A stretch of DNA of 16,949 bases from Clostridiales bacterium UBA1389 (GCA_002305335.1 DBQR01000041.1:1-16949); one strand, 5' to 3'. Positions 6,131 to 13,892 are shown, counted from the stretch's first letter. Numbers and translations are program-made. The notes: generated from the sequence alone by a model not told the origin.

Positions 6131-8853
6131 ATAATGACAATAAAGTAAAAGTAAAAAGGCATATATCAATAAAAACCGCTGTAATTTCCGCTTTTATGGC
6201 GGTTATGCTTATATCCTTCGGGACAATAGGCTATTTTGTGTTTTCGGGCTGGATTTCCTCCGCAAAAAAAGCCACAGGAACCATAGCGGAGGAGGTAAAC
6301 CAGCATATCTATAAGCAGATCGATTCCTATATGCAATCCCCTGCCCGGTTTAACGAAAGCATACATAACGTTATCGAAAATCAGGCGGTGGATTTTGCCG
6401 GTGAAAACACCCGGGATAAATTTTTCGCCGGAATTCTTTATTCCGCCGATTATAAGCTTTACAGCGTATGCTACGCCACCGCCGACGGCAGGCTGTACGG
6501 GGCGAGGCGGAATAATGCGGGACTGGTGGAAATCGTGAGAAACGACGGGGAAACCGGGGGGAACACCCGGTATTACAGTACGAACAGGGATTTTTCCGCC
6601 GGTGAGGTAATCGATGAGGAGGAAAAGTCGGACCCCCGTTTGCAGGTTTGGTATAAGTCTGCCGTTGAAAGAGAATACCCCACCTTTTCCCCCGTCTATA
6701 TAAATGAAACCCTGGGTGAAATGGCGATTTCCTATGCCTGCCCGGTTTATAACAGCGACGGCAGCCTTAACGGGGTGCTGGGTTCCCAGATGCTTATAAG
6801 CGACATCGGGCTGTATCTGAACGAAACCGTCAGCCGGTACGACGGCTATGTTATAATTTTTGAAAAGGAAAACAAACAGCTTGTCGCCCATTCCCAGAAA
6901 GCGCTGATTTTACGTCAGAACCGGGAGGGCGAATGGATACGGACTGATTTGGACAATCTTGAAAACAGGGATTTGCAGCTTGCCTATGCAAATTATCTTG
7001 AAGATTATGAGTCCGGCTTCTATTATGAGGGAAAAGACGACAACTGGTATATGAACGTTAAGGAAATAGAAATGACGGGACTTAAGTGGGTGGTCATTTC
7101 TGCGATACCCGAAAGCTACCTTCTCGGCTCCGCCCTAAAATCCTTCAGCATCGCCCTGATTCTTACGGGGGTTTTCCTTGCCCTTTCCCTTGCAGTTTAC
7201 ATAATCCTTACCTCAAAGCTGTTGAAACCCATATCCTCCCTTCTTTCCCAGACCGTATCCTTTGCGGAAGGCGACCTTTCGGCCCGGGCGGAGGTTAAGC
7301 GAAACGACGAAATCGGACTTCTCACCACCTCATTCAACAATATGGCGGAGGAAATCCAAAGCTTTGTTACCGGTCTGGAAGATGCGGTTAAGAAACGCAC
7401 CCTTGAGCTGGAAAACACGAATAAAACCCTTGAGGAAAACAAAAACCGCCTTCAGCTTATTCTCGATTCGGCGGCGGAAGGGATTTACGGCATGGATTTG
7501 GAGGGGAAATGCACCTTCTGCAACAAGCAATGCGTTGAAATATTAGGCTATAAAGACCAGTCGGAACTTTTGGGTAAGGAAGTCCACAACTTAATCCATC
7601 ATACCAATAAAGACCAGACAACATCCCATTTCCATGAATGCGCAATCCTCAAAGCCATTGAAAAAGGCGAAGGGGTGCATTCCGACGAGGATATGTTCTG
7701 GCGTGCCGACGGAACCTCCTTTGACGTGGAATACCACTCCTACCCCCAGATTCAGAACGGCAGGGTGGTGGGGGCGGTGATAACCTTCATGGATATAACC
7801 CAACGTAAACAGCGGGAGGCGGAAATCCAGTACCTGTACAGCTACGACACCCTGACGGGACTTCTCAACCGCCGGAGCTTTGAGGACAACCGGAACAGTG
7901 TGGATATCCCCGAAAACCTCCCCCTTTCGGTGATTTTTGCCGATATAAACGGGCTTAAAATTACCAACGATGTGTTCGGCCATTCGGCGGGGGACAGGCT
8001 TATAAAGAAATCCTCCGATATTTTAAAGCAGGCCTGCCGGCCGAAGGACCTGTTAGCCCGCATCGGCGGGGACGAATTCGTGCTGCTGTTGCCCAAAACA
8101 CCCTATAATGTTGCCTTGGAAATTTTAGACGCCATCAAGCAGGGTTTTGCGGATGCCCGTATGGAGGCGGTGAAATGCTCCATCTCCTTAGGTGTCGACA
8201 CAAAGCAAAACTCCGACCAGTCCCTTGACGAGGCTATGGCGAACGCCGAAAACGCCATGTACAAGGACAAAATCCTCCACAGAAACTCCACCAACAAGGA
8301 TATTGTGGATACGATCATTCATACCCTCCATTTAAGAAGTGTGCCGGAAAAGGACCATTCCGAAAGCGTAAGCGCCCTTGCCGCCCGTCTGGGGAAGGAG
8401 TTAAACCTCCCCGAAGACGAAATAATAAAGCTGAAAAGGGCGGCATACCTTCACGATATAGGAAAAATCGTCCTTGAAAAGGATATGCTTGAAAAATATG
8501 CCATTGACGAGGAGGAACTGGAGAAATTCAAGCAGCATTCGGTGGTGGGGTACAGAATATTGAATCTGTTTGACGAAACCCTTGACGTGGCGGAATATGT
8601 GTATTCCCACCACGAAAGATGGGACGGAAAGGGCTATCCCCGGGGTATAAAAGGAGAGCAGATACCCTTGATTTCAAGGATAATCTCCCTTACCGAAACC
8701 TTTGACCGGATTTACCGGCGTAACAAAACCGTCAGAGAGGATTACAAGCAGGTAACTCTTGAAGAAATCAAAAGATCCTCCGGCACCCAGTTCGACCCCC
8801 GCCTTACGGAAGTGTTTTTGAATATGGCGGAGAAGGATGATTTTCTGTTGTAA
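6127..8853 (+). CDS. membrane Cache-HAMP-PAS-GGDEF-HD-GYP protein (bifunctional c-di-GMP enzyme)
   Basis: 908 residues: helix 1 (about 17-40), a large extracytoplasmic Cache-like region (about 45-330), helix 2 (about 338-362), HAMP (about 363-415), a short coiled coil (about 416-443), PAS (about 444-562), GGDEF (about 570-715) and HD-GYP (about 725-900). The GGDEF motif is intact (647-651), and RPKD (638-641) lies five residues before it, the position of the inhibitory I-site. The HD-GYP part has H744, HD at 776-777, H804, HHERWDGKGYP (828-838) and FD (859-860). The Asp common in ADAYD-type motifs appears to be Glu857. It can thus be predicted both to make and to degrade c-di-GMP, with direction set by the sensor; which activity dominates cannot be read from sequence. 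Its ATG overlaps the upstream stop by 4 nt and a terminator follows at 8914. Confidence 0.88.
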   Translation: MNNDNKVKVKRHISIKTAVISAFMAVMLISFGTIGYFVFSGWISSAKKATGTIAEEVNQHIYKQIDSYMQSPARFNESIHNVIENQAVDFAGENTRDKFFAGILYSADYKLYSVCYATADGRLYGARRNNAGLVEIVRNDGETGGNTRYYSTNRDFSAGEVIDEEEKSDPRLQVWYKSAVEREYPTFSPVYINETLGEMAISYACPVYNSDGSLNGVLGSQMLISDIGLYLNETVSRYDGYVIIFEKENKQLVAHSQKALILRQNREGEWIRTDLDNLENRDLQLAYANYLEDYESGFYYEGKDDNWYMNVKEIEMTGLKWVVISAIPESYLLGSALKSFSIALILTGVFLALSLAVYIILTSKLLKPISSLLSQTVSFAEGDLSARAEVKRNDEIGLLTTSFNNMAEEIQSFVTGLEDAVKKRTLELENTNKTLEENKNRLQLILDSAAEGIYGMDLEGKCTFCNKQCVEILGYKDQSELLGKEVHNLIHHTNKDQTTSHFHECAILKAIEKGEGVHSDEDMFWRADGTSFDVEYHSYPQIQNGRVVGAVITFMDITQRKQREAEIQYLYSYDTLTGLLNRRSFEDNRNSVDIPENLPLSVIFADINGLKITNDVFGHSAGDRLIKKSSDILKQACRPKDLLARIGGDEFVLLLPKTPYNVALEILDAIKQGFADARMEAVKCSISLGVDTKQNSDQSLDEAMANAENAMYKDKILHRNSTNKDIVDTIIHTLHLRSVPEKDHSESVSALAARLGKELNLPEDEIIKLKRAAYLHDIGKIVLEKDMLEKYAIDEEELEKFKQHSVVGYRILNLFDETLDVAEYVYSHHERWDGKGYPRGIKGEQIPLISRIISLTETFDRIYRRNKTVREDYKQVTLEEIKRSSGTQFDPRLTEVFLNMAEKDDFLL

Positions 8854-8913
8854 TCGGTTGTGATATTTTATTTTGCCGATTTATCGTATTATATCGTTAT
8901 ATTTTAACAGCAT

Positions 8914-8938
8914 GGGCGGATATCATCCGCCCGCTTTA
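8914..8938 (+). terminator. terminator of the c-di-GMP operon
   Basis: A perfect 8-bp stem, gggcggat (8914-8921) and atccgccc (8925-8932), with a 3-nt loop is followed by gctttatt. It lies 60 nt past the stop codon. The U-tract is short but the stem is strong. Confidence 0.65.
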
Positions 8939-8997
8939 TTCATTACATGAATGATAAATTTCACTACAGCATGGTTACAATAGGATGAAATAGAAAA

Positions 8998-9161
8998 GCC
9001 TTCCGACTTTCGGGGAAGGTGTCAGCCGCAGGCTGACGGATGAGGGGTAGTGCTTCACATCCGGAAGAGAAGAAAAAGTAAATTTACAAGGCAAACGCCG
9101 GCGGGCGATAATCCCTCCGGCTCGGTTTAACCTCGCCGCCTCCCTTTTTACAAGGGAGGCT
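8998..9161 (+). repeat. composite intergenic repeat, copy 2 (L plus inverted R)
   Basis: Module L (8998-9053) is nearly identical to 16249-16304. Module R in reverse (about 9109-9161) has hairpin arms cctccctt (9139-9146) and aagggagg (9152-9159), preceded by the shared ccctccggctcggtt segment. About 55 bp of unshared DNA separates them; there is no middle module. The copy fills most of the 8854-9252 gap, between the operon terminator and the MerR promoter. I see no gene in this gap. Confidence 0.75.
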
Positions 9162-9201
9162 AATTGTTACACTAAAAAATTTAAATATTTTAACAACCCT
9201 A

Positions 9202-9232
9202 TTGACATTAACGTTACGTCATAGTTTATAAT
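9202..9232 (+). promoter_or_regulatory. MerR-type promoter with 19-bp spacer
   Basis: A perfect TTGACA (9202-9207) and perfect TATAAT (9227-9232) are separated by 19 bp, the overlong spacer characteristic of promoters twisted open by MerR-family activators. The spacer contains the palindrome taacgtta (9209-9216). An inverted pair, acgtta (9211-9216) and taacgt (9232-9237), flanks the -10. Autoregulation by the product of the next gene is inferred. Confidence 0.75.
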
Positions 9233-9252
9233 AACGTCAGGGGGGTATGAAA

Positions 9253-10017
9253 ATGGAGTACACCATAAACCAAATGGCGAAACTGGCGGGGGTGACAAGA
9301 CGCACCCTTCGCTATTACCATCAATGCGGCCTGCTGAAACCCTTGCGAATTGACAGTAACGGCTACCGGATTTACGGCAAAGATGAGGTTGACAGACTTC
9401 AGCTTATAATGTTTTACAGGGAAATGGAAATGCCCCTTGAGGAAATCGGAAAAATAATCAACTCAAAAAATTTCGATTGTATAGCCGCATTGGAGGGGCA
9501 TCTGAAATCCCTTGTCGAAAAAAGGGAAAGGCTTGACAAGTTGATTGATACCGCCCGAAAAACCATAAAAGCAATGAAAGGAGAAACAATAATGAAGGAC
9601 AGGGAAAAATTCAACGGCTTTTTGAAAAAGACAGTGGAGGAAAACGAGGAAAAATACGGAACCGAAATTAGGCAAAAGTACGGTGATAAGGCGGTTGAGG
9701 AATCCAACAAAAGGCTTTTAAACAAAACTCCGGAGGAATATGCCGAATTCGAAAAGCTTACCGCCGAATTTCATAAAACCCTTAAGGAAGCCTTTGAGGA
9801 GGGAAATCCCGCCGGGGAAAAGGCCTTGAGGGCGGCGGAACTTCATAAAAAATGGCTGATGTTCTATTGGAAAGAGTATTCCGAAGAAGCCCATATGGGT
9901 TTGACGCAAATGTATATCGATGACAGCCGCTTTACCGAGTATTTCGATAAAATCGTCCCCGGCTGTGCCCTATTCCTCCGCGACGCGGTGGCTAATTATT
10001 GCATGAAGGAAGTATAA
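9253..10017 (+). CDS. MerR-family regulator with TipAS drug-recognition domain
   Basis: Predicted 254-residue activator. The N-terminal winged helix-turn-helix (about 2-70) has the classic YTINQMAKLAGVTRRTLRYYH...GLLKP...GYRIY pattern. A dimerising coiled coil follows (about 75-112). The C-terminal TipAS domain (about 118-252) shows HKKWLMFYWKEYSEEAHMGL (198-217), MYIDDSRFTEYFD and PGCALFLRDAV. By analogy with TipAL, Mta and SkgA it would bind small drug-like ligands and activate its own gene and perhaps efflux genes; no transporter is adjacent here. The start at 9253 is preferred over the in-frame ATG at 9247 because the AGGGGGG ribosome site (9239-9245) is only 1 nt from 9247 but 7 nt from 9253. 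It is a single gene behind its own promoter. Confidence 0.85.
   Translation: MEYTINQMAKLAGVTRRTLRYYHQCGLLKPLRIDSNGYRIYGKDEVDRLQLIMFYREMEMPLEEIGKIINSKNFDCIAALEGHLKSLVEKRERLDKLIDTARKTIKAMKGETIMKDREKFNGFLKKTVEENEEKYGTEIRQKYGDKAVEESNKRLLNKTPEEYAEFEKLTAEFHKTLKEAFEEGNPAGEKALRAAELHKKWLMFYWKEYSEEAHMGLTQMYIDDSRFTEYFDKIVPGCALFLRDAVANYCMKEV
9577..9594 (+). promoter_or_regulatory. internal ribosome site and start codon for a stand-alone TipAS form
   Basis: AAAGGAG (9577-9583) lies 8 nt before an in-frame ATG (9592-9594), Met114 of the MerR protein, exactly at the junction of coiled coil and TipAS domain. Initiation here would yield a 141-residue ligand-binding protein without the DNA-binding part, as known for tipA of Streptomyces lividans. 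Confidence 0.6.
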
Positions 10018-10075
10018 AACCAATAACAAAATGGTTTGGTGTTCTTTATATAGAGCAGGTAGGCGGTGTGAAAAC

Positions 10076-10508
10076 GCCTTCCCCTCAAGGGGAAGGGGGA
10101 CTGCGGTAGCGGTGGATGAGGGGTATTACCGACGTGCGTTGATGAGCAGAGAAATGGAATCACATCTGACGCTGTGGGTGAAATCCGCCGGCTTCACCGG
10201 TGAGTGACAATCCCTCCGGCTCGGTTACACCTCGCCACCTCCCTTTGCACAAGGGAGGCTCATGGTGAGATTCACCTTTCCGCCTCTGCATTTAGGTAAA
10301 TATAATTGACAATTACGGAGGAACCTTTAATAAATGCGCCCCCCGAAGTTTGGGGAAATATTCGGTGTCCCAAAAAACAGTATTTTATGGGGATACGATT
10401 TTTATCCGTAACGAAATTCATATATCATATTTTACTAATTTCCATATGTACGGCACTACCCCTCATCCGTCAGCCTGCAGCTGACTCCTTCCCCGAAAGT
10501 CGGAAGGC
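10076..10508. repeat. composite intergenic repeat, copy 3 (L-like, inverted R, middle, inverted L)
   Basis: This block holds a diverged L-like module with its own hairpin (cttcccct/aggggaag, from 10078) to about 10131, then R in reverse (about 10206-10260; arms 10238-10245 and 10251-10258). A middle module follows (about 10261-10440), then L in reverse (10453-10508). Read on the minus strand, 10508 to 10206 has the same order as 16249-16653, with shared segments such as agtaaaatatgat, tttcgttacggataaaa, accgaatatttccc and gcgcatttattaaaggtt. The block's right end forms ccttcc/ggaagg followed by a T-run (10509-10514), a possible plus-strand terminator. It occupies most of the 10018-10601 gap, which has no convincing gene. 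Confidence 0.75.
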
Positions 10509-10548
10509 TTTTTTAGTACCCCCCCTCCTACCTAAAAAGCAACCGCCA

Positions 10549-10583
10549 TAAAAATTTCGCCGGGTTTTACACCGGCGAAAAAT
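10549..10583 (-). terminator. terminator of the ferredoxin-rubredoxin-hcp operon
   Basis: Perfect 9-bp stem, tttcgccgg (10555-10563) and ccggcgaaa (10572-10580), with an 8-nt loop. On the minus strand it is followed by a T-rich tract (attttta). It lies just past the hcp stop codon at 10602. Confidence 0.8.
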
Positions 10584-10601
10584 ATTACATCAATAAATAA
10601 A

Positions 10602-12233
10602 TTAATTACCTAAAAACAAATCCAGATCATCCTCGACGGAGGTTATACCGGCTATGCCGAACTTTTCAACCAGCACCTTTGCCACATTGGGGGACAAAAA
10701 TCCCGGAAGGGTGGGGCCCAAATGGATATTCTTAAATCCTAAATACAAGAGGGAAAGCAAAACTATAACCGCCTTCTGCTCATACCAGGCAATGTTGAAC
10801 GCCAAAGGAAGGTCGTTTACATCTTCCAGCCCGAAGGCCTCCTTCAGTTTTAAAGCGATTACCGCAAGGGAATAGGAATCGTTACACTGGCCGGCGTCGA
10901 GTACCCTGGGAATGCCGTCGATATCCCCTAAATTCAGCTTGTTGTAACGGTACTTGGCGCAGCCGGCGGTGAGAATAACCGTGTCGGACGGCAGCTTTTT
11001 GGCAAATTCGGTGTAATACTCCCGTGACCTCATCCGCCCGTCACAGCCCGCCATAACGAAAAACTTCCTTATTTTACCCGCCTTTATCGCTCCCACAACC
11101 TTGTCGGCCAGCGCCATAACCTGATTGTGGGCAAAACCTCCGGTGACGGTGCCCGTTTCGATTTGCTCCGGGGAAGGAAGGGTTTTTGCAAGGTTGATAA
11201 TTTCCGAAAAATCCTTTTTGCCGTCTTTGCCGGCAGAAATGTGCCTGCAGCCGGGGAAACCCGCCGCGCCGGTGGTGAAAATCCTGTTTTTTACCTCCTC
11301 GCTTCTGGGGGGTACGATACAGTTTGTGGTGAAAAGAACGGGTCCCTTAAAGGAAACAAATTCGTCAACCTGTTTCCACCAGGCGTTGCCGTAGTTGCCC
11401 GCTAAATTGTCATACTTTTTGAAAAAGGGATAATAATGGGCGGGGAGCATTTCGCTGTGGGTATAGACATCAACTCCCGTGCCCCTGGTCTGCTCAAGAA
11501 GCTGTTCCAGGTCGGTAAGGTCATGACCGGATATAAGAATCGCCGGGTTGTTCCTGACACCGATATTAACCGGGGTGATTTCGGGGTTTCCGAACCGCCC
11601 GGTGTTGGCTTTATCCAAAAGCGCCATGGCCTTTACTCCGTATTCCCCGGTTTCAAGGGTAAGCTTAACCAGCTCGTCGGCACTTACATTCTCCTCAAGG
11701 AGTGTCGCCAGTGCCCGGTACATAAAGGCAAAAATTCCGTTGTCGGTTTCCCCGATATTAGCCGCATGCTCGGTATAGGCCGCCATTCCCTTCAGGCCGT
11801 ATGTAATCATTTCCTTCAGGGAGCGGATATCCTCGTCGCTTGTGGACAGAACCCCCACGGCGGACGCCTTTTCCAGCATGGATTCCATTCCGTCAACGGT
11901 AAAGACGGCAGCGTCGTGTAAATCGACATCCGACACGGACCTTTTCAGACCGTCCCGTATTTCAAGCATTTTTACAATCTGCTTTACCAAAGCTTCGTCG
12001 TTAAAGTTAGCGTTGGTTATGGTCATAAACAGGGAATTGACAAGTTCGTAATTTACGCCATTAAGGGAAGGAACATCGAATTTGCCTTTGACTACGATAT
12101 CCGAAACACCCTTAAGGGTGTAGATAAGCAGGTCCTGGAGCTTTGCGGTGGTTTCGGCCTTTCCGCAAACCCCCCGTATTGTGCAGCCCCTGCCTCCGGC
12201 GGTTTCCTGACACTGAAAACAAAACATGCTCAT
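10602..12233 (-). CDS. hcp: hybrid cluster protein (hydroxylamine/NO reductase, Hcp)
   Basis: 543 residues, the usual Hcp length. The N-terminal cluster motif is Cys5-x2-Cys8-x8-Cys17-x5-Cys23. The residues expected to ligate the hybrid 4Fe-2S-2O cluster are all present in order: His237 (ISGHD), Glu261 (HSEM), Cys305 (TTNC), Cys397 (AGCD), Cys425 (AGCAKY), Cys450 (GQCND) and Glu485 (WYEQK), with Lys487 also kept. Hcp reduces hydroxylamine in vitro and is regarded as a high-affinity NO reductase and nitrosative-stress protein acting in the cytoplasm. The gene is last in an operon, 12 nt after rubredoxin, with AGGAGG upstream of the ATGAGCATG start. There is no adjacent hcr-type reductase, so electrons may come from the co-encoded rubredoxin or Fe-S protein (inference). 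Confidence 0.95.
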   Translation of the reverse strand: MSMFCFQCQETAGGRGCTIRGVCGKAETTAKLQDLLIYTLKGVSDIVVKGKFDVPSLNGVNYELVNSLFMTITNANFNDEALVKQIVKMLEIRDGLKRSVSDVDLHDAAVFTVDGMESMLEKASAVGVLSTSDEDIRSLKEMITYGLKGMAAYTEHAANIGETDNGIFAFMYRALATLLEENVSADELVKLTLETGEYGVKAMALLDKANTGRFGNPEITPVNIGVRNNPAILISGHDLTDLEQLLEQTRGTGVDVYTHSEMLPAHYYPFFKKYDNLAGNYGNAWWKQVDEFVSFKGPVLFTTNCIVPPRSEEVKNRIFTTGAAGFPGCRHISAGKDGKKDFSEIINLAKTLPSPEQIETGTVTGGFAHNQVMALADKVVGAIKAGKIRKFFVMAGCDGRMRSREYYTEFAKKLPSDTVILTAGCAKYRYNKLNLGDIDGIPRVLDAGQCNDSYSLAVIALKLKEAFGLEDVNDLPLAFNIAWYEQKAVIVLLSLLYLGFKNIHLGPTLPGFLSPNVAKVLVEKFGIAGITSVEDDLDLFLGN

Positions 12234-12245
12234 ATCAAATTCCTC

Positions 12246-12410
12246 CTAATCCTCAACCGGTTCAAAGTCGTCTTTCCCCACAAAGCAAATGGGGCACTGC
12301 CAGTCGTCGGGGATGTCCTCAAAAAGTGTGCCGGGGGCAATTCCCCCGTCGGGATCGCCGATTTCGGGGTCGTAAACATAGCCGCAGGGAATACACCTGT
12401 ACTTTTTCAT
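12246..12410 (-). CDS. rubredoxin
   Basis: A short gene of 54 residues beginning [15 protein letters not shown]. It carries both rubredoxin knuckles, Cys6-x2-Cys9-Gly-Tyr and Cys39-Pro-x-Cys42, plus the conserved PDGGIAPGT turn and DDW before the second knuckle, so one iron bound by four cysteines is expected. Rubredoxins are small cytoplasmic one-electron carriers that in anaerobes serve oxygen, superoxide and NO detoxification enzymes. It is preceded by GGAGGA at good spacing, lies 17 nt after the Fe-S protein gene and 12 nt before hcp, and so is almost certainly co-transcribed with both. An electron-donor role to Hcp is inferred from this placement. Confidence 0.93.
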   Translation of the reverse strand: MKKYRCIPCGYVYDPEIGDPDGGIAPGTLFEDIPDDWQCPICFVGKDDFEPVED

Positions 12411-12427
12411 CTTACTTTCCTCCTTGT

Positions 12428-13129
12428 TTATTCAATGATATTGCCGTCGGTGGATATGGTGACAACCTGCCAGGGGATGAATTTGCCGGAATTCTGAAGG
12501 GCTTTTACCACCGCATTCACAATGCCGCCGCAGCAGGGGACTTCCATCCTTACAACCGTCACGTTTTTTATATTGTTATTTTTAAGAATCGCCGTAAGCT
12601 TTTCACTGTAATCCCCCTCGTCCAGCTTGGGACAGCCGATAAGGGTTATCTTGTTTTTCATGAACTTATCGTGGAAGCTGCCGTAGGCGTAAGCGGTGCA
12701 GTCGGCGGCTATAAGCAGCGACGCATTGTCGAAATAGGGGGCGTTCACCGGCACCAGCTTAATCTGAACCGGCCACTGGTTAAGCCGGCTTACAGTTTCG
12801 GTTTCCCTGCTTTCGCTTTTTTCCGTCCGGTTTTCCCGGTTGAAGGTTTTCAGATTGGTTCCCGGGCAGCCGCAGGGAAGAGGCTTGCTTGCTTTTGCCT
12901 TGCTTTCAAGGACGGCTTTTTCGTTATAGAGCTTTGCTTCCCTTTCCACAAAGGTTATCGCCCCGGTGGGACAGGCGGGGAGACAGTCGCCGAGACCGTC
13001 GCAGTAATCCTCCCGCATAAGCCTTGCCTTGCCCTCCACAAGACCTATCGCTCCCTCGTGGCAGGCCGTGACGCACAGGCCGCAGCCGTTGCATTTATCC
13101 TGGTCGATTTGTATTATTTTCCTTAACAT
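12428..13129 (-). CDS. 4Fe-4S dicluster-type iron-sulfur protein of the hcp operon
   Basis: 233 residues. The N-terminal ferredoxin-like domain has one complete CxxCxxCxxxC motif (Cys13, 16, 19, 23). A second, incomplete set, [12 protein letters not shown] (Cys43, 49, 53), has Leu at the usual second cysteine; the CDGLG form recurs in this type of protein. After a linker with CGC (86, 88), a C-terminal domain carries Cys144, Cys166 and a CC pair (199-200), which could hold a further metal site. It is the first gene of the operon and a likely electron carrier for Hcp, but the exact role is unknown. The start at 13129 has GAGGTG at 6-nt spacing. Longer in-frame readings to 13420 would run across the promoter region and the divergent gene, so they are rejected. 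Confidence 0.85.
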   Translation of the reverse strand: MLRKIIQIDQDKCNGCGLCVTACHEGAIGLVEGKARLMREDYCDGLGDCLPACPTGAITFVEREAKLYNEKAVLESKAKASKPLPCGCPGTNLKTFNRENRTEKSESRETETVSRLNQWPVQIKLVPVNAPYFDNASLLIAADCTAYAYGSFHDKFMKNKITLIGCPKLDEGDYSEKLTAILKNNNIKNVTVVRMEVPCCGGIVNAVVKALQNSGKFIPWQVVTISTDGNIIE

Positions 13130-13163
13130 TACATTCACCTCGCATTGAATATTTTTATTCTGC

Positions 13164-13192
13164 TTGACTTTGCAAAACCATTCTACTATACT
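13164..13192 (+). promoter_or_regulatory. promoter of the Crp/Fnr-family regulator gene
   Basis: TTGACT (13164-13169), a 17-bp spacer and TATACT (13187-13192), with a predicted start near 13199. The palindrome at 13207-13222 would lie just downstream of this start, a repressing position. Confidence 0.7.
13180..13185 (-). promoter_or_regulatory. -10 element of the divergent hcp-operon promoter
   Basis: The complement reads TAGAAT, one mismatch from TATAAT. No good -35 is visible; instead the palindrome at 13207-13222 is centred 41.5 bp upstream of the implied start at about 13173. That is the class II arrangement of Crp/Fnr-activated promoters. Confidence 0.55.
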
Positions 13193-13206
13193 GAAGTCGG
13201 AATGTA

Positions 13207-13222
13207 TGTTGGAATTCCAACA
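13207..13222. promoter_or_regulatory. 16-bp perfect palindrome, candidate Crp/Fnr-family operator
   Basis: TGTTG-GAATTC-CAACA is a perfect 16-bp dyad with the half-site spacing of Crp/Fnr operators (5-6-5). It lies in the 106-bp divergent intergenic region between the Fe-S protein gene and the regulator gene. Its placement fits activation of the leftward operon and repression of the rightward gene. Confidence 0.6.
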
Positions 13223-13235
13223 AAACGGAGGAATT

Positions 13236-13892
13236 ATGAAAAAATATTTTGAAAAATACGGGAATATCCCTTTGTTTGAGGGAATAAGCCAGGAGGATCT
13301 GGATATACTGTTCGGCTGCCTTAATGCAAAGATAATGAACTTCGAAAAGGACCGCGCGGTGTTTTCCGCCGGGGAATGCGTAAAACAGTTCGGAATCGTC
13401 CTGTCGGGGCAGGTTTCCATCGTTCATAACGACTACTACGGCAACCGTTCCATTTTATCGAAGGTGGAAAGTGGCAATTTATTTACCGAAGCCTTTGCCT
13501 TTGCCGGTATCAGCCTTCCGGTAAGCGTGGTTACCGCTACCCAAAGTCAACTGCTTTTTCTGGATTCCTCCCGCTTTGCCTCCACCTGCGTCAGGGGATG
13601 CGTCTTCCACAACCGGCTTATTCAGAATCTTATAAAAATTACTGCGGAAAAGAACATAAAGCTTATCGAAAAATTCGAGGTAATATCCAAACGCACCACC
13701 CGGGAAAAGCTGTTGACCTTCCTTTCCAATGAATCCAAAAAAGCGGGCAGCCGGGAATTTGTCATCCCCTTCAACCGGCAGGAGCTGGCGGATTATATCT
13801 TCGTGGAGCGTACGGCCATGTCGGCGGAGCTGTCCAAACTGAAAAAAGAGGGATTAATCGATTATAAAAAGAATAAATTTGTACTTTTATAA
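13236..13892 (+). CDS. Crp/Fnr-family transcriptional regulator, HcpR-like
   Basis: 218 residues: a cyclic-nucleotide-binding-type beta-roll (about 12-118), a dimerisation helix (about 123-150) and a C-terminal winged helix-turn-helix (about 152-216) with the pattern FNRQELADYIFVERTAMSAE (179-198). The cysteines (28, 48, 118, 122) do not form the N-terminal cluster of E. coli Fnr, so oxygen sensing by that route is unlikely. The gene diverges from the Fe-S/rubredoxin/hcp operon across a palindromic site, the genomic setting of HcpR-type nitrosative-stress regulators. The start at 13236 has GGAGGA at good spacing; the in-frame start at 13164 lies in the promoter's -35 and is rejected. HcpR identity is inferred from context and family, not from a diagnostic motif. 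Confidence 0.8.
   Translation: MKKYFEKYGNIPLFEGISQEDLDILFGCLNAKIMNFEKDRAVFSAGECVKQFGIVLSGQVSIVHNDYYGNRSILSKVESGNLFTEAFAFAGISLPVSVVTATQSQLLFLDSSRFASTCVRGCVFHNRLIQNLIKITAEKNIKLIEKFEVISKRTTREKLLTFLSNESKKAGSREFVIPFNRQELADYIFVERTAMSAELSKLKKEGLIDYKKNKFVLL

Noticed and set aside
10306..10551. Small open frame with an ALPLIRQPAADSFPESRKAF segment
   Set aside because: The peptide is the translation of the repeat L module; the same segment appears in the repeat at 16176-16568 on the other strand. This is repeat-derived, not a gene family.
12143..13126. A 327-codon open frame on the plus strand
   Set aside because: It lies antisense to hcp, rubredoxin and the Fe-S protein, which have full family motifs. 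Its translation is low-complexity and lacks any domain, and no ribosome site is evident.
13130..13420. 97-residue N-terminal extension of the Fe-S protein
   Set aside because: It would cross the divergent promoter, the palindrome and the coding region of the Crp/Fnr gene. The ATG at 13129 has a good ribosome site and starts a normal ferredoxin domain.
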